Below are positions 17,163-25,910 of a DNA stretch of 64,000 bases, piece after piece. The DNA is from an uncultured Porphyromonas sp. (GTDB lineage: Bacteria > Bacteroidota > Bacteroidia > Bacteroidales > Porphyromonadaceae), in NCBI RefSeq assembly GCF_915070105.1, contig NZ_CAJZFJ010000001.1, forward strand, positions 16,066-80,065, read 5' to 3'. Below the pieces are notes generated by a model. The model saw only the letters and a program-made list of their open reading frames with translations, made no database searches and was not told the DNA's origin. The first letter of the stretch is position 1, and every line of letters starts with the position of its first letter. Both the position numbers and the translations under genes were made by a program.

Positions 17163-19247
17163 TTACTCGAGGGTCATCAGTAGGAAGGCATACTCGAATG
17201 CTGTATCTCGTATCCCGTCATAGCGTCCTGTGGCACCTCCGTGTCCAGAGGTCATATCCATATGTAGGAGCAGGAGGTGGTCATCGGTCTTGAGGGTACG
17301 TAGCTTGGCGACATACTTCGTGGGCTCGTGGAAGAGTACCTGCGAGTCGTTGAGTCCACCGGTGACGAGGAGGTGCGGGTAGGGCCCTGAGTGGAGGTTG
17401 TCATAGGGGGAGTAGCTGAGCATATACTGCAGATACTCGGGATCATTGGGGTTGCCCCACTCCTCATATTCGCCCGTGGTGAGGGGAAGGGTCTCATCAA
17501 GCATCGTCGTCACGACATCTACGAAGGGGACTTGTGCGATGACTGCGTGGAAGAGCTCAGGGCGCATATTCACCACAGCACCCATGAGTAGCCCACCTGC
17601 ACTACCTCCCATAGCTGTGAGTCGCTCGGATGAGGTATATCCCTCCTGGATGAGGTGCTCGGCGCAGGCGATGAAGTCGGTGAAGGTATTACGCTTCTTC
17701 AGGAACTTGCCCTCCTCGTACCAAGCTTCACCTAGGTCGCTCCCCCCACGTACCTGTGCGAGGGCATAGACAAAGCCCCTATCGACCAAGCTGAATATAG
17801 ATACCCCGAAGTGGGCATCCATCGCTATCCCATAGCTCCCATAGCCATAGAGGAGAGCGGGGGCAGAGCCATCCCGTACGAGGTCTCGACGATAGAGTAG
17901 AGCCATCGGGACACGTGCCCCATCAGGTGCTGTCGCCCATCTGCGCTCCACGATGTAGCGCTCGGGGGAGAAGCCTCCGCCGACCTCTTGCTCCTTCAGT
18001 AGGCGACTCTCGCCTGTCGTGAGGTCGTACTCGTAGAGGGAGGAGGGGCGATTGAGCGAGGAATAGACATAGCGTATCGTCGTGGCCTCATACTGGCTAT
18101 TGCCACGTAGACTGATCGTGTAGACGGGTTCGGGGAAGTGGATCTTGCCCTGCTCCTGACCTTGGCTGGTGAGGATACGTATCTCGGTCAGTCCTTCTCG
18201 TCGCTCTTCTAGGGCGATATAGTCCTGGTAGACACCGATGCTATCAAGGCGTACATCCTCTCGGTGGGGAATGAGGAGCGTCCAGCTTAGACGTTCAGAG
18301 ACCTCTGCCTGTGGGGCGGTATAGACCATGCCATTTAGGTGCTCCTTATCCTTGTAGTAGATGTAGAAGCGGTCTCTGTGCGAGAGGATTGAGTAGCGTA
18401 CGTCAGCCTCTCTTGGCAGGAAGAGCTTGGGGTCTCTATCCTCGCCCGAGCTCCAGAGGTAGTACTCCTCGCTGGTCGTGCTGCTGGAGGTAGAGATGAA
18501 GATGAACTCACGTGTCTTCGTCTCGCTGACACTGCAGGAGAAGCGTCCGTCTAGCTCCTCATATAGGAGCTCAGCCCCGGGCTCCGATAGGTGCTGGACA
18601 TAGATGCGCGAGGACCTCAGAGTGTCGTCTATGAGGCTGTAGTAGATGGTCTCGCTGTCCTCTGCCCAAGCCAACGAAGAGACACCCTGCAGGCAGAAGT
18701 CGAGGTCTTCGCCCCGCACGAGGTCCCGGATGCGTAGCTCAAACTCCGCGTAGGAGCCCGTATCGTTGGAGAAATAAGCTGCTAGACGATTGTCTGGGCT
18801 AATGGCATAGCCTGCAAAGATGAAGGCAGGCTTGCCCTCGGCCAAGGCATTGACATCGAAGAGGAGCTCTCCGCCTGTGACAGCCTCTGGATGCTCGCCC
18901 CATTCGGCCTCGAAGGCCTTAGCCTCGTAGCGGTAGTGTGTCGGGTACTGCTTCCCCTTCTCCGTGCAGGTGTAGTAATAGTAGCCTCGGCGTAGGGTAG
19001 GGTAGCTCTGGTCATCCTCCTTGATACGCCCGAGGATCTCCTGATAGATCGTCTCCTGCAGCTCCTTTGTCCCCTGCATGACCTCCTCGGTGTAGGCATT
19101 CTCTGCCTGTAGATAAGAGAGCACCTCGGGGGAGGACTTATCTCGCATGTAGTAGAAGGGGTCTGTGCGCTCTGTGTCTAGGTGACGTAGTAGCTCGGGT
19201 CTAGCCTCTGCCTGAGGGGGAGTAGGGAAGTGGGATTGCTTGTACAC
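17163..19247 (-). CDS. ptrB: Oligopeptidase B / S9 prolyl oligopeptidase family serine peptidase
   Basis: A 694-residue S9A peptidase of standard length. It cleaves short peptides, in oligopeptidase B after Arg or Lys. The N-terminal part (about 1-410) is the beta-propeller that excludes large substrates. The catalytic domain holds GGSAGG with nucleophile S549, D634 in GGLNDSQV and H669 in SGHGGATGRY. The region before the serine (RGGSDLGEAWYEEGKFLKK) is typical of the family. No signal peptide is visible, so it is probably cytoplasmic. It starts 12 bp after wbqC. Confidence 0.9.
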   Translation of the reverse strand: MYKQSHFPTPPQAEARPELLRHLDTERTDPFYYMRDKSSPEVLSYLQAENAYTEEVMQGTKELQETIYQEILGRIKEDDQSYPTLRRGYYYYTCTEKGKQYPTHYRYEAKAFEAEWGEHPEAVTGGELLFDVNALAEGKPAFIFAGYAISPDNRLAAYFSNDTGSYAEFELRIRDLVRGEDLDFCLQGVSSLAWAEDSETIYYSLIDDTLRSSRIYVQHLSEPGAELLYEELDGRFSCSVSETKTREFIFISTSSSTTSEEYYLWSSGEDRDPKLFLPREADVRYSILSHRDRFYIYYKDKEHLNGMVYTAPQAEVSERLSWTLLIPHREDVRLDSIGVYQDYIALEERREGLTEIRILTSQGQEQGKIHFPEPVYTISLRGNSQYEATTIRYVYSSLNRPSSLYEYDLTTGESRLLKEQEVGGGFSPERYIVERRWATAPDGARVPMALLYRRDLVRDGSAPALLYGYGSYGIAMDAHFGVSIFSLVDRGFVYALAQVRGGSDLGEAWYEEGKFLKKRNTFTDFIACAEHLIQEGYTSSERLTAMGGSAGGLLMGAVVNMRPELFHAVIAQVPFVDVVTTMLDETLPLTTGEYEEWGNPNDPEYLQYMLSYSPYDNLHSGPYPHLLVTGGLNDSQVLFHEPTKYVAKLRTLKTDDHLLLLHMDMTSGHGGATGRYDGIRDTAFEYAFLLMTLE

Positions 19248-19259
19248 GCTTACTTTCGT

Positions 19260-19916
19260 TTAGGGGATTGTGGGACAGACGTAGCTGTCCCGAAGGATGA
19301 GTAGAGCCTCCGGGCCCATATCAAAGAGTAGATCGAGGATGCTGAGATCAGGGACGAAGCCAAAGCGGTCTCGGTAGACCTGATGATAGGGACGGGGCAC
19401 GAAGGTCGGGTTAGGCTCGGGATGCTTGGGACGTAAGCCATACCGCCAATCCTCTGGATGTGAGCCCAGAGGTGTGAAGGCCTCCGTCTCCTGCCAGGAC
19501 ACCTCTAGGTGTAGGAGTTGTAGGAGCTGTGTGAAGAGGGCTTCGTTGAAGTCCCATAGATACCTATACCCCCGCTCATAGATCGGCAGTAGATCATCTA
19601 TGTAATACTCATAGAAAGGACTAGAGCCGTATGCCGTGCTCAATGCCTGTAGGTGAAGGTGTCGCCACGAGCCATGCTCCGAGATACGTACCTCACGGAT
19701 AGGAGTCTTGAGACTCGGGGACTGCTCCACGGGGATCGTCAGCGCCTGCAGTCCGTTGGGACTAAGTATATGACAGCGGTTGCGGTAGGTCTGCTTGATA
19801 TAGTTCTCCTCAGCCTCGATCCCCACGAGCCCTTCACCTATATGATAGAGCTTGGTGAAGTAGCTCACAGGTGGAGCGTAGGCCGTAGAGAGGAGGAGCG
19901 AGAAGGGAGACTGCAC
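19260..19916 (-). CDS. WbqC family protein
   Basis: A 218-residue protein matching the WbqC-like family: N-terminal STAYAPPVSYFTKLY, then EENYIKQTYRNRCHI, TIPVEQ and the YGSSPFYEYY block. Family members occur in polysaccharide clusters and in Bacteroidota operons with signal peptidase genes; a glycine or amino-sugar acyl transfer role has been suggested for some, but none can be read from this sequence. It lies 10 bp after the S26-like gene and 12 bp before ptrB. Confidence 0.8.
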   Translation of the reverse strand: MQSPFSLLLSTAYAPPVSYFTKLYHIGEGLVGIEAEENYIKQTYRNRCHILSPNGLQALTIPVEQSPSLKTPIREVRISEHGSWRHLHLQALSTAYGSSPFYEYYIDDLLPIYERGYRYLWDFNEALFTQLLQLLHLEVSWQETEAFTPLGSHPEDWRYGLRPKHPEPNPTFVPRPYHQVYRDRFGFVPDLSILDLLFDMGPEALLILRDSYVCPTIP

Positions 19917-19926
19917 GTACTAGGGC

Positions 19927-20586
19927 TTAGAGGGCAAAGAGGACGACTCCCTCGATGGCTTCGCTTGGGATGATCCCTAGATGACGTGAGTCTGGGGCTT
20001 GACTTGGCTGATCAATGAGCACCCAGTAGTAGTCTCGGTAGAAGGTGCGACGAGGGTCACGTCGTAGCTTCTCGATCCAGGTACTGGTATCTGTCCCTAG
20101 TCGCTCTCGGCGGTCACGAGCCAGTCCTAGGCGTTCCTCACTGAGGAGTGCCGTGCGATAGGCTACGAGGCTACGGGGAGAGATCGTATATACACCCTTG
20201 CGTCGGGGTACACGAAGAGCGTAGCTCTCATCGGTGCGCTTGGCTCGATAGTCCTTCTGTGGTCGTGCATTGACGTAGAGTTTGCCTTTAAGGAGCTCTA
20301 TCGAGTCTCCTGGTAGGCCAATGACCCGACCTAGAGCCAGCTGATGATGACGCTTGTCTCCAGTGACCTGCTGCACCTGCAGTAGGACGACATCCCCTCT
20401 ATGTGGTGTCTTCCCCCTCAAGGCAAGAGCCCATGCTCCCTGCCGTATCTTAGGCTCCATCGTACGTGTATGTGCCCTAAACGGAATTAGGACGAAGAGG
20501 CGAAGTACGACTACGAGGACGAGAATCCCCAGCGGTAGTGCCCCGTATAGGAGCCAGTTCCGAACCTTATTATCCTTACTTGCCAT
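19927..20586 (-). CDS. S26 signal-peptidase-like protein, catalytic residues not conserved
   Basis: A 219-residue protein with one N-terminal membrane segment (about 12-34) and signal peptidase I sequence boxes. Aligned with LepB, the nucleophile position is T42 (HTRTMEP instead of SGSMxP; codon ACG) and the general-base lysine is G86 (LGRVIGLPGD instead of VKRxxGLPGD). Other boxes are kept: RGDVVLL, LPGDSIEL, LYVN and DSRHLGIIP. It overlaps the intact lepB by 11 bp. I infer a paralogue that has lost or changed activity, possibly a partner or regulator of LepB. The open frame and box conservation argue against a decaying pseudogene. Confidence 0.8.
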   Translation of the reverse strand: MASKDNKVRNWLLYGALPLGILVLVVVLRLFVLIPFRAHTRTMEPKIRQGAWALALRGKTPHRGDVVLLQVQQVTGDKRHHQLALGRVIGLPGDSIELLKGKLYVNARPQKDYRAKRTDESYALRVPRRKGVYTISPRSLVAYRTALLSEERLGLARDRRERLGTDTSTWIEKLRRDPRRTFYRDYYWVLIDQPSQAPDSRHLGIIPSEAIEGVVLFAL

Positions 20587-22021
20587 GGATCAGTCTCATC
20601 ATCCTGCCCCAACGGATACCTCCGCTCAGCAGTGGGCGTTCGTTATTGATCGATAGCCAGAGGAAGGCAGGCTTACCGACGATATGATCCTCGGGTACGA
20701 AGCCCCAGTAACGGCTATCAGCTGACATGTGTCTGTTGTCCCCGAGCATGAAGTAATAGTTCATGCCGAAGGTATAGGTCGTCTGTGGAGTCCCATCCAC
20801 TAGGTAGGTGCCGTCTGCCCTCTGCTCTAGGCTGTGGCCCTCATAGTTCCGGATACAACGGCTATAGGCAGCCACAGTCGTGGGAGTGAGGTTGATCTTC
20901 ATGCCTCGACGGGGGATGAAGAGAGGACCATAATTATCACGTGTCCAACCGGTCTTGAGTCCAAGGGGATAGACGTCTCCAGTGCTCTCCCGAGGAGCTA
21001 TCTCCACATCTATTGTACGGACATAGGGCTCGCCCTGTAGTCGTCCCTTCATCTCCTCGGTCAGAGGCAGGTGATAGATGAGTCCATAGCCACGCCCTTC
21101 GATCGGAGTCATCGAGAGGCGCATCTGGCGGATGAATCCCGATAGATCTGCCTGATCGCCTGCCTGATAGGTGTAGAGGAGCTGTACATCACGGTCGTTG
21201 ATCTCGAGCTCGTCAAGTAGGCTTTGGGGGAGCGGGGTGCCATCGGTCTGGACGAAGTAGTTCAGCTGCATATTCTTCGGGTTCTCGATCGCCTTGTCAT
21301 TGATGTAGACTTGGTTGTTCTTGATAGCGAAGAATTCCCCAGGTAGCCCTATACACCGCTTGACGTAGTGGTCACGACGGTCTACGGGGCGGTAGACGAT
21401 CTCCCCAAACTGTGCCCTGTCTGCCCACACGGCATCACGCCCGTAGGCAGCGCAGAGGGTGTAGTAATCGGGGTTGGGCATGTTGAGGGCAACGGTGTCT
21501 CCAGCAGGGAAGTTGAAGACCACGAGGTCGTTGCGCTCTACCTGTCCTAGGCCACGAAGTCTGCGATAGGGCAGTGAAGGCTTGTCCAGATAGGACTTTC
21601 GCCCAAAGGCTGTATTGTGTGCCAGCGGTAGGGCGATCGGTGTCATCGGGACACGAGGCCCATAGCTTAGCTTATTGACGAAGAGGTAGTCTCCGATAAG
21701 GAGTGTCTTCTCCAGCGAGGAAGAGGGGATAGCGAAGTTCTGGAAGAAGTAGGTGAAGATGAGGGTCACCATCAGCACGACGAAGACCACATCCTCCAGC
21801 AGAGCCCCTAGGGTACGTACCAGAGGATTGGGGTGCTTGCGCAGGTAACGCCAATTGATAAACCTCGTGAAGTAGAAGTCGATGAGTAGGGGCAGGAGCA
21901 GAAGCCACCATAGCCCAGCCCATAGGGCAAAGATGATGAAGAGGACGATGATAATCCCGCCCTTGATGCGGGTCCATAGTTGTCGGCGTGCACTCTGTCC
22001 TTCGATCGGGTATCTTTTCAT
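20576..22021 (-). CDS. lepB: Signal peptidase I
   Basis: A 481-residue S26A peptidase, longer than E. coli LepB because of an insert between the lysine box and the DSR box. It removes signal peptides from exported proteins at the inner membrane. Two hydrophobic stretches precede the catalytic domain (about 22-50 and 76-97). The nucleophile is S102 in IPSSSLEKTL and the general base K221 in YVKRCIGLPG. Box E reads MSADSRYWGFVP near the C-terminus. It lies 16 bp downstream of dapB and overlaps the degenerate paralogue by 11 bp, so the three are one transcript. Confidence 0.95.
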   Translation of the reverse strand: MKRYPIEGQSARRQLWTRIKGGIIIVLFIIFALWAGLWWLLLLPLLIDFYFTRFINWRYLRKHPNPLVRTLGALLEDVVFVVLMVTLIFTYFFQNFAIPSSSLEKTLLIGDYLFVNKLSYGPRVPMTPIALPLAHNTAFGRKSYLDKPSLPYRRLRGLGQVERNDLVVFNFPAGDTVALNMPNPDYYTLCAAYGRDAVWADRAQFGEIVYRPVDRRDHYVKRCIGLPGEFFAIKNNQVYINDKAIENPKNMQLNYFVQTDGTPLPQSLLDELEINDRDVQLLYTYQAGDQADLSGFIRQMRLSMTPIEGRGYGLIYHLPLTEEMKGRLQGEPYVRTIDVEIAPRESTGDVYPLGLKTGWTRDNYGPLFIPRRGMKINLTPTTVAAYSRCIRNYEGHSLEQRADGTYLVDGTPQTTYTFGMNYYFMLGDNRHMSADSRYWGFVPEDHIVGKPAFLWLSINNERPLLSGGIRWGRMMRLIHGK

Positions 22022-22037
22022 TCCTTGGGTGCTTTGA

Positions 22038-22766
22038 TTAGTGTACGTTCAGCATATCCTCCATAGTGAGCCAGCCGGTGTGCTTGGTGGCGTACTCTGC
22101 AGCTAGGATCGCTCCTAGGGCAAAGCCTTCACGTCCAAAGGCCTCATGAGTCAAGCTAATCCTATCTACCTCTGACGTATAGTGTACGGTATGGATGCCA
22201 GCGATCTCGCCCTCACGGTGTGCCTTGATGGGCAGGACATGTGGGCTGGGTTCATCGGTGAGCTCCCACTTCCTGAGCTCGTGACGCTCGTCTAGGATCG
22301 TCTCAGCTAGTGTGATGGCTGTGCCACTAGGGGCATCGAGCTTGTGTATGTGGTGGGTCTCCTCTAGGCTTAGCTGATAGCTAGGGGCAGCCTTCATGAG
22401 CTCTGCTACTCTACGGTTGATCTGGAGGAAGAGGTTCACTCCGATACTGAAGTTCGAAGCCCAGAAGAAGGTCTTACCCCCTTCCTTGCATAGCTTCCTT
22501 AGCTTCGGCAGATCCTCGCTCCAGCCAGTCGTGCCAGAGACAGTGGGGATGCCACGCTCTAGGGCTCTGAGGCAATTGGCATAGGCCATCTGTGGGGCAG
22601 TGAACTCTATCGCTACATCTGCCGTGAGGAAACGCAGGTCGTCAAAGCGATCTTCGTCTCCCTTATCTATCGTTAGTACGATCTCGTGTCCTCGCCTCTG
22701 GGCTACTTGCTCTAGGACATGTCCCATCTTGCCGTAGCCGATGAGTACGATCTTTAGCTTCTTCAT
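22038..22766 (-). CDS. dapB: 4-hydroxy-tetrahydrodipicolinate reductase
   Basis: A 242-residue protein with start placed at MKKLKIVLIGYGKMG; an upstream ATG at 22793 would add nine residues outside the family alignment. It reduces HTPA with NAD(P)H in the diaminopimelate/lysine pathway, feeding peptidoglycan. The Rossmann loop IGYGKMG is at the N-terminus, EFTAP and SGTTGWS in the middle, SNFSIGVN, and the signature EETHHIHKLDAPSGTA near residue 150. It heads the dapB-lepB-S26-wbqC-ptrB operon. Confidence 0.95.
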   Translation of the reverse strand: MKKLKIVLIGYGKMGHVLEQVAQRRGHEIVLTIDKGDEDRFDDLRFLTADVAIEFTAPQMAYANCLRALERGIPTVSGTTGWSEDLPKLRKLCKEGGKTFFWASNFSIGVNLFLQINRRVAELMKAAPSYQLSLEETHHIHKLDAPSGTAITLAETILDERHELRKWELTDEPSPHVLPIKAHREGEIAGIHTVHYTSEVDRISLTHEAFGREGFALGAILAAEYATKHTGWLTMEDMLNVH

Positions 22767-22844
22767 CTTATTTGTTGGGTGTGGGGGCTGCATGGAGCTT
22801 CCCTTAGTGCCAGCCCTTCACGCTTAGCGCATTCGTATTACTCG

Positions 22845-22852
22845 CAAAGATA
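22845..22852 (-). promoter_or_regulatory. Putative promoter -7 box for the dapB operon
   Basis: Minus-strand TATCTTTG matches TAnnTTTG, about 80 bp ahead of the dapB start. No TTTG was found at -33. Confidence 0.45.
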
Positions 22853-23044
22853 ACGAAAACAGCCTACTCACACCCCCCGTCCACCGAGACAGAGTGTCTG
22901 GTGAAGGCCTTCACCTCTGACCCCTCACCCTCATCTCCTCTGCCTGTAGCCAGCCCTCTCTACAGTGCTCGGGTACGCTCCTCCTCAGCCAGGGGGGAGC
23001 CCCCCTAATTACCCCGCCTCAGTCCCTATAACGAGGAGACAAAT

Positions 23045-23106
23045 GTGTACACGCGTGTACACATTTGTATACAGGCGTGTACACTACTGTATACACACGT
23101 GTACAC
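23045..23106 (-). repeat. 62-bp palindromic array, copy D
   Basis: Same geometry as copies A-C: 8-mers at 23045, 23055, 23067, 23077, 23089 and 23099. Oriented by the neighbouring box GGACATACCGAGAGCG (minus strand, just beyond 23106), the fourth 8-mer is CTGTATAC, the only deviant. The outer element seen in copies A-C is not clearly recognisable here. Confidence 0.85.
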
Positions 23107-23407
23107 AAGTGCGCTCTCGGTATGTCCTAGGGGAGGCTTATCTCACACCCGTAGAAAAGGCGTCACCACACTAGCCACAGGGCACAGCTAGGGGGGCTGG
23201 AGCTCCATAGCCCGAGTCGCTGTTGGGCTTGCCCCGATCCCTTGACCATGAGTCGTACAGTGGAGTGGAATGTAAAGATGAGGTGTGGAGCAGGAGGATA
23301 GTATGTGAGCGGGGAAAAAAGTGTAATTTTACGGCAGGTAGGTGGGACGACTCCATGTAGTACATCGTCACTGTCCTGCCGATGAACCTTTTAATTAGGA
23401 TATAGAT

Positions 23408-24088
23408 ATGAAGATCTTCCTCAGCATCTGCACTCTTGCCCTCGGACTCAGTCTGACCTCTTGCGATCTGTCTATGCTCACTAATCGAAGTGAGACGAAC
23501 CGCATTGAGCGTGGTATGACCAAGCGTGAGGTAACCAATATTCTTGGCACACCCTCCTATCGTCGTCTCGCCACAGACGGCTCTGAGGACTGGGAGTATC
23601 GCCGTACCAACATCCTAGGGGAGACCTCGGTCGTGGTCGTCACCTTCTATGACAACCGTGTCGTACGTATGGACTCCTACAACGGAGACGACTGGGAGCG
23701 TCGCCGCTCACAGAGGGACTACCCAAGCTACCCATCTAACCCTACTTACCCCTCTAACCCTCGCTACCCAAGCTATCCACAGGATCCTCGCTATGAGGAC
23801 GAGCGTGATAGAGAATCCTTTGAGGACTTCCTAAGGGCGATCGCAGATAAGCACTTCACTAAGGATAAGATACGCTTCATCCGTGATGCTGCTCGTCGCA
23901 ACGTCTTCACTGTGGCGCAGACTGCCCGCATTCTGCGCCTCTTCACCTGGGATAGCGAGAAGCTCGAGGTGCTGGAAGCCCTTGCTCCACGTCTGAGGGA
24001 TGGCTACAATGCGTATAAGCTCGTAGACCTATTCACCTTCTCTAGCAATCAGGAGAAGGCTAGGCGCATCCTCGGCCTGACACGTTAA
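23408..24088 (+). CDS. BamE/SmpA-like lipoprotein with DUF4476 domain (1 of 3)
   Basis: A 226-residue lipoprotein (signal peptide, lipobox LTSC, lipidated C19). Residues about 28-92 resemble the SmpA/BamE fold: IERGMTKREVTNILGTPSYR, then DWEYRR and a strand ending NRVVRMDSY. A Pro/Tyr/Ser-rich linker (about 107-133, repeated YPSNP-like units) leads to a C-terminal helical domain that fits DUF4476: FTKDKIRFIRDAARR, FTVAQTARILRLFTWDSEKL, and DGYNAYKLVDLF. It is the first of three paralogues in a row with gaps of 25 and 19 bp. BamE supports outer-membrane protein assembly in Proteobacteria; a similar role here is only a guess. Confidence 0.75.
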   Translation: MKIFLSICTLALGLSLTSCDLSMLTNRSETNRIERGMTKREVTNILGTPSYRRLATDGSEDWEYRRTNILGETSVVVVTFYDNRVVRMDSYNGDDWERRRSQRDYPSYPSNPTYPSNPRYPSYPQDPRYEDERDRESFEDFLRAIADKHFTKDKIRFIRDAARRNVFTVAQTARILRLFTWDSEKLEVLEALAPRLRDGYNAYKLVDLFTFSSNQEKARRILGLTR

Positions 24089-24113
24089 AGAAACCCCCAA
24101 CATAATACTACCA

Positions 24114-25103
24114 ATGAAGAAATATGCATGGGCTCTCGTATGCCTAGTCCTCGCCCTCACGACCTCCTGTGGGGGTGTGGGGAAGGCTCGGAGCAAAGTC
24201 AATCAGATCGAACGAGGAATGACCAAGGGGCAGATCACAGCTCTGCTGGGTGCACCTAAGAACAAGAGTGTCCAGGATGATGGCACCGAGACCTGGGAGT
24301 ACGTCTACACAGACATCCTATCTAGGCAGTTAGATGTGACGGTGACCTTCGCTCAGGATCGTGTCTCCAAGTATGACAGCCGTCAGAGTGTAGTGGAGCA
24401 AGATCGTCATGTGAGCTCGGGTCCCGTAGTACCCATTCCTAGCCCCGTCCCAACCCCAGTACCAGGAGGCTATCCAGACCCGAGGGTGCTGGAGGAGGAG
24501 GCTCGAGCCTTCGAGGACTTCTACGGTGAGGTACGTCGTATCCCCTTCGAAGAGGAGCGTATAGGCTTCATCCAGAGTGTGGCTCGGCGCAGCCTCTTCA
24601 CGGTCGATCAGGCTGGACGGCTTATTACCCTCTTCCACTGGGACGAACAGCGTCTCGCTCTACTAGAGGCACTTGCTCCACGACTGAGGAATGGCTACAA
24701 TGCCTTCCGTCTGCTGGAGCTCTTCTCCTATGGACCAGCCCAGGATCGGGCTCGCCAGATCCTAGAGCGTGTGCCTCCCGTACCGAGGGAGTATGATCCC
24801 CGCTATGGCGGTCAGGTCGAGCCAAGGGAGAGCTTCGAGGAATTCCTAAGCGTAGTAGAGCGACAGACCTGGGACAAGGACAAGATCCGCTATATCCAAG
24901 ATGCCGCACGATACAACTCGTTCACTGTCGCTCAGGTAGCTCGCTTACTCAAGCTCTTTACCTGGGATAAGGAGAAGCTACAGGTACTAGAGGCGGTCGC
25001 CCTACGTATACGGGATGGCTATAATGCCTATCGCCTCATAGACCTCTTCGACTTCGACAACGCCCAGCAGCAGGCTCGCCGTATCCTAGGTCTCACAGAA
25101 TAA
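24114..25103 (+). CDS. BamE/SmpA-like lipoprotein with two DUF4476 domains (2 of 3)
   Basis: A 329-residue lipoprotein (lipobox TTSC, C19) built like its upstream neighbour but with the C-terminal helical module duplicated. The BamE-like part (about 28-90) has IERGMTKGQITALLGAPKN and TWEYVY. A Pro/Val-rich linker follows. DUF4476 copy one (about 155-225) carries FTVDQAGRLITLFHWDEQRL and NGYNAFRLLELF; copy two (about 255-329) carries FTVAQVARLLKLFTWDKEKL and DGYNAYRLIDLF. The second copy is closer to the single copy in the first gene, suggesting a domain gain. Function unknown. Confidence 0.75.
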   Translation: MKKYAWALVCLVLALTTSCGGVGKARSKVNQIERGMTKGQITALLGAPKNKSVQDDGTETWEYVYTDILSRQLDVTVTFAQDRVSKYDSRQSVVEQDRHVSSGPVVPIPSPVPTPVPGGYPDPRVLEEEARAFEDFYGEVRRIPFEEERIGFIQSVARRSLFTVDQAGRLITLFHWDEQRLALLEALAPRLRNGYNAFRLLELFSYGPAQDRARQILERVPPVPREYDPRYGGQVEPRESFEEFLSVVERQTWDKDKIRYIQDAARYNSFTVAQVARLLKLFTWDKEKLQVLEAVALRIRDGYNAYRLIDLFDFDNAQQQARRILGLTE

Positions 25104-25122
25104 GCCCAACAAGATAGACCCT

Positions 25123-25833
25123 ATGAAGAGACATGCAATGAAGGTCCTAGCTCTCGTGGTGGGGGTGCTTGCTCTCTCCTCTTCGTGCGCTACGATAGCT
25201 CGCCAGCGTACGGCGGTGCATAAGATGGCTCAGGGGATGACTCGGCAGCAGGTCTTAACACTGCTTGGATCACCAAGAGGGAAAGAGGTGGCAGCGGGAG
25301 GAAAGGAGATTTGGTCCTATTACTTCCTTGATACCTATCGCAACTCACTGACGATCGAGGCAGCCTTCCTTCAGGATAGCCTGGTTCGTTACAGCTTCGT
25401 CGAGGGGAAGGGGGCTGACTACTTCTCTAATCAGCGTATGCCACGTACCCTCACTGTCCAGCCCGGACAGACTCCTACACCTCGGCCTGTACCACCCGCA
25501 TCACGGCAGCAGAGGAGGCTTAACGAAGAGGAGCAGGACTTCAATGACTTCCTTCGTCAGCTACGAGAGGAGGCTTTCCCCGAGGAGCAGCTAGCCCTCC
25601 TACGACAGACATCGCTACGCTGCACCTACTCCGTGAAGCAAGCGATACAGATTCTTGGGGTCTTCGACTTCGAGGAGGAGCAGCTAGATGCCCTGCGGAT
25701 TATAGCACCACGGCTAAGGAGGGGCTACAACATCGGTCGCCTACTTGAGTTCTTTGACGAAGGTATGGAACGAGACGAAGCTCGGAAGATCTTAGAGCGG
25801 AGGTCTACTTCCTCCCCCTCTTCAGAGTGGTAG
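25123..25833 (+). CDS. BamE/SmpA-like lipoprotein with DUF4476 domain (3 of 3)
   Basis: A 236-residue lipoprotein (lipobox near LSSSC, C22). The BamE-like part keeps MAQGMTRQQVLTLLGSPRGK and IWSYYF; the linker is Pro/Thr-rich; the single DUF4476 module (about 150-225) has CTYSVKQAIQILGVFDFEEE and RRGYNIGRLLEFF. It is the most diverged of the three. Translation could also begin at the internal ATG five codons later. It ends at a strong bidirectional hairpin (25853-25892). Confidence 0.72.
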   Translation: MKRHAMKVLALVVGVLALSSSCATIARQRTAVHKMAQGMTRQQVLTLLGSPRGKEVAAGGKEIWSYYFLDTYRNSLTIEAAFLQDSLVRYSFVEGKGADYFSNQRMPRTLTVQPGQTPTPRPVPPASRQQRRLNEEEQDFNDFLRQLREEAFPEEQLALLRQTSLRCTYSVKQAIQILGVFDFEEEQLDALRIIAPRLRRGYNIGRLLEFFDEGMERDEARKILERRSTSSPSSEW

Positions 25834-25852
25834 GTATGATCCCCACAGATAT

Positions 25853-25892
25853 GCAGAGCCCCCTATCGACCGAGGTCGATAGGGGGCTCTGC
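25853..25892. terminator. Bidirectional terminator between the lipoprotein cluster and rnhB
   Basis: Perfect 18-bp stem (25853-25870 with 25875-25892), loop CGAG, followed by TATTTA on plus. It sits exactly between two convergent units. Confidence 0.75.
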
Positions 25893-25910
25893 TATTTAGG
25901 CTGGGGCTGC

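Larger units (their letters stand above)
22767..23407. other. Divergent intergenic region dapB / lipoprotein cluster
   Basis: 640 bp without a gene. It holds a dapB promoter box (22845-22852), array copy D (23045-23106), and a possible plus-strand -7 box TAATTTTA near 23320 for the lipoprotein cluster. Confidence 0.55.

Noticed and set aside
19927..20586. Frameshifted or pseudogenised lepB copy
   Set aside because: The frame is intact, boxes are conserved and no stop or frameshift is seen, so it is a divergent paralogue.
23045..23106. Replication origin with DnaA boxes
   Set aside because: GTGTACAC does not match the DnaA box TTATNCACA, and no dnaA, dnaN or AT-rich unwinding stretch is near.
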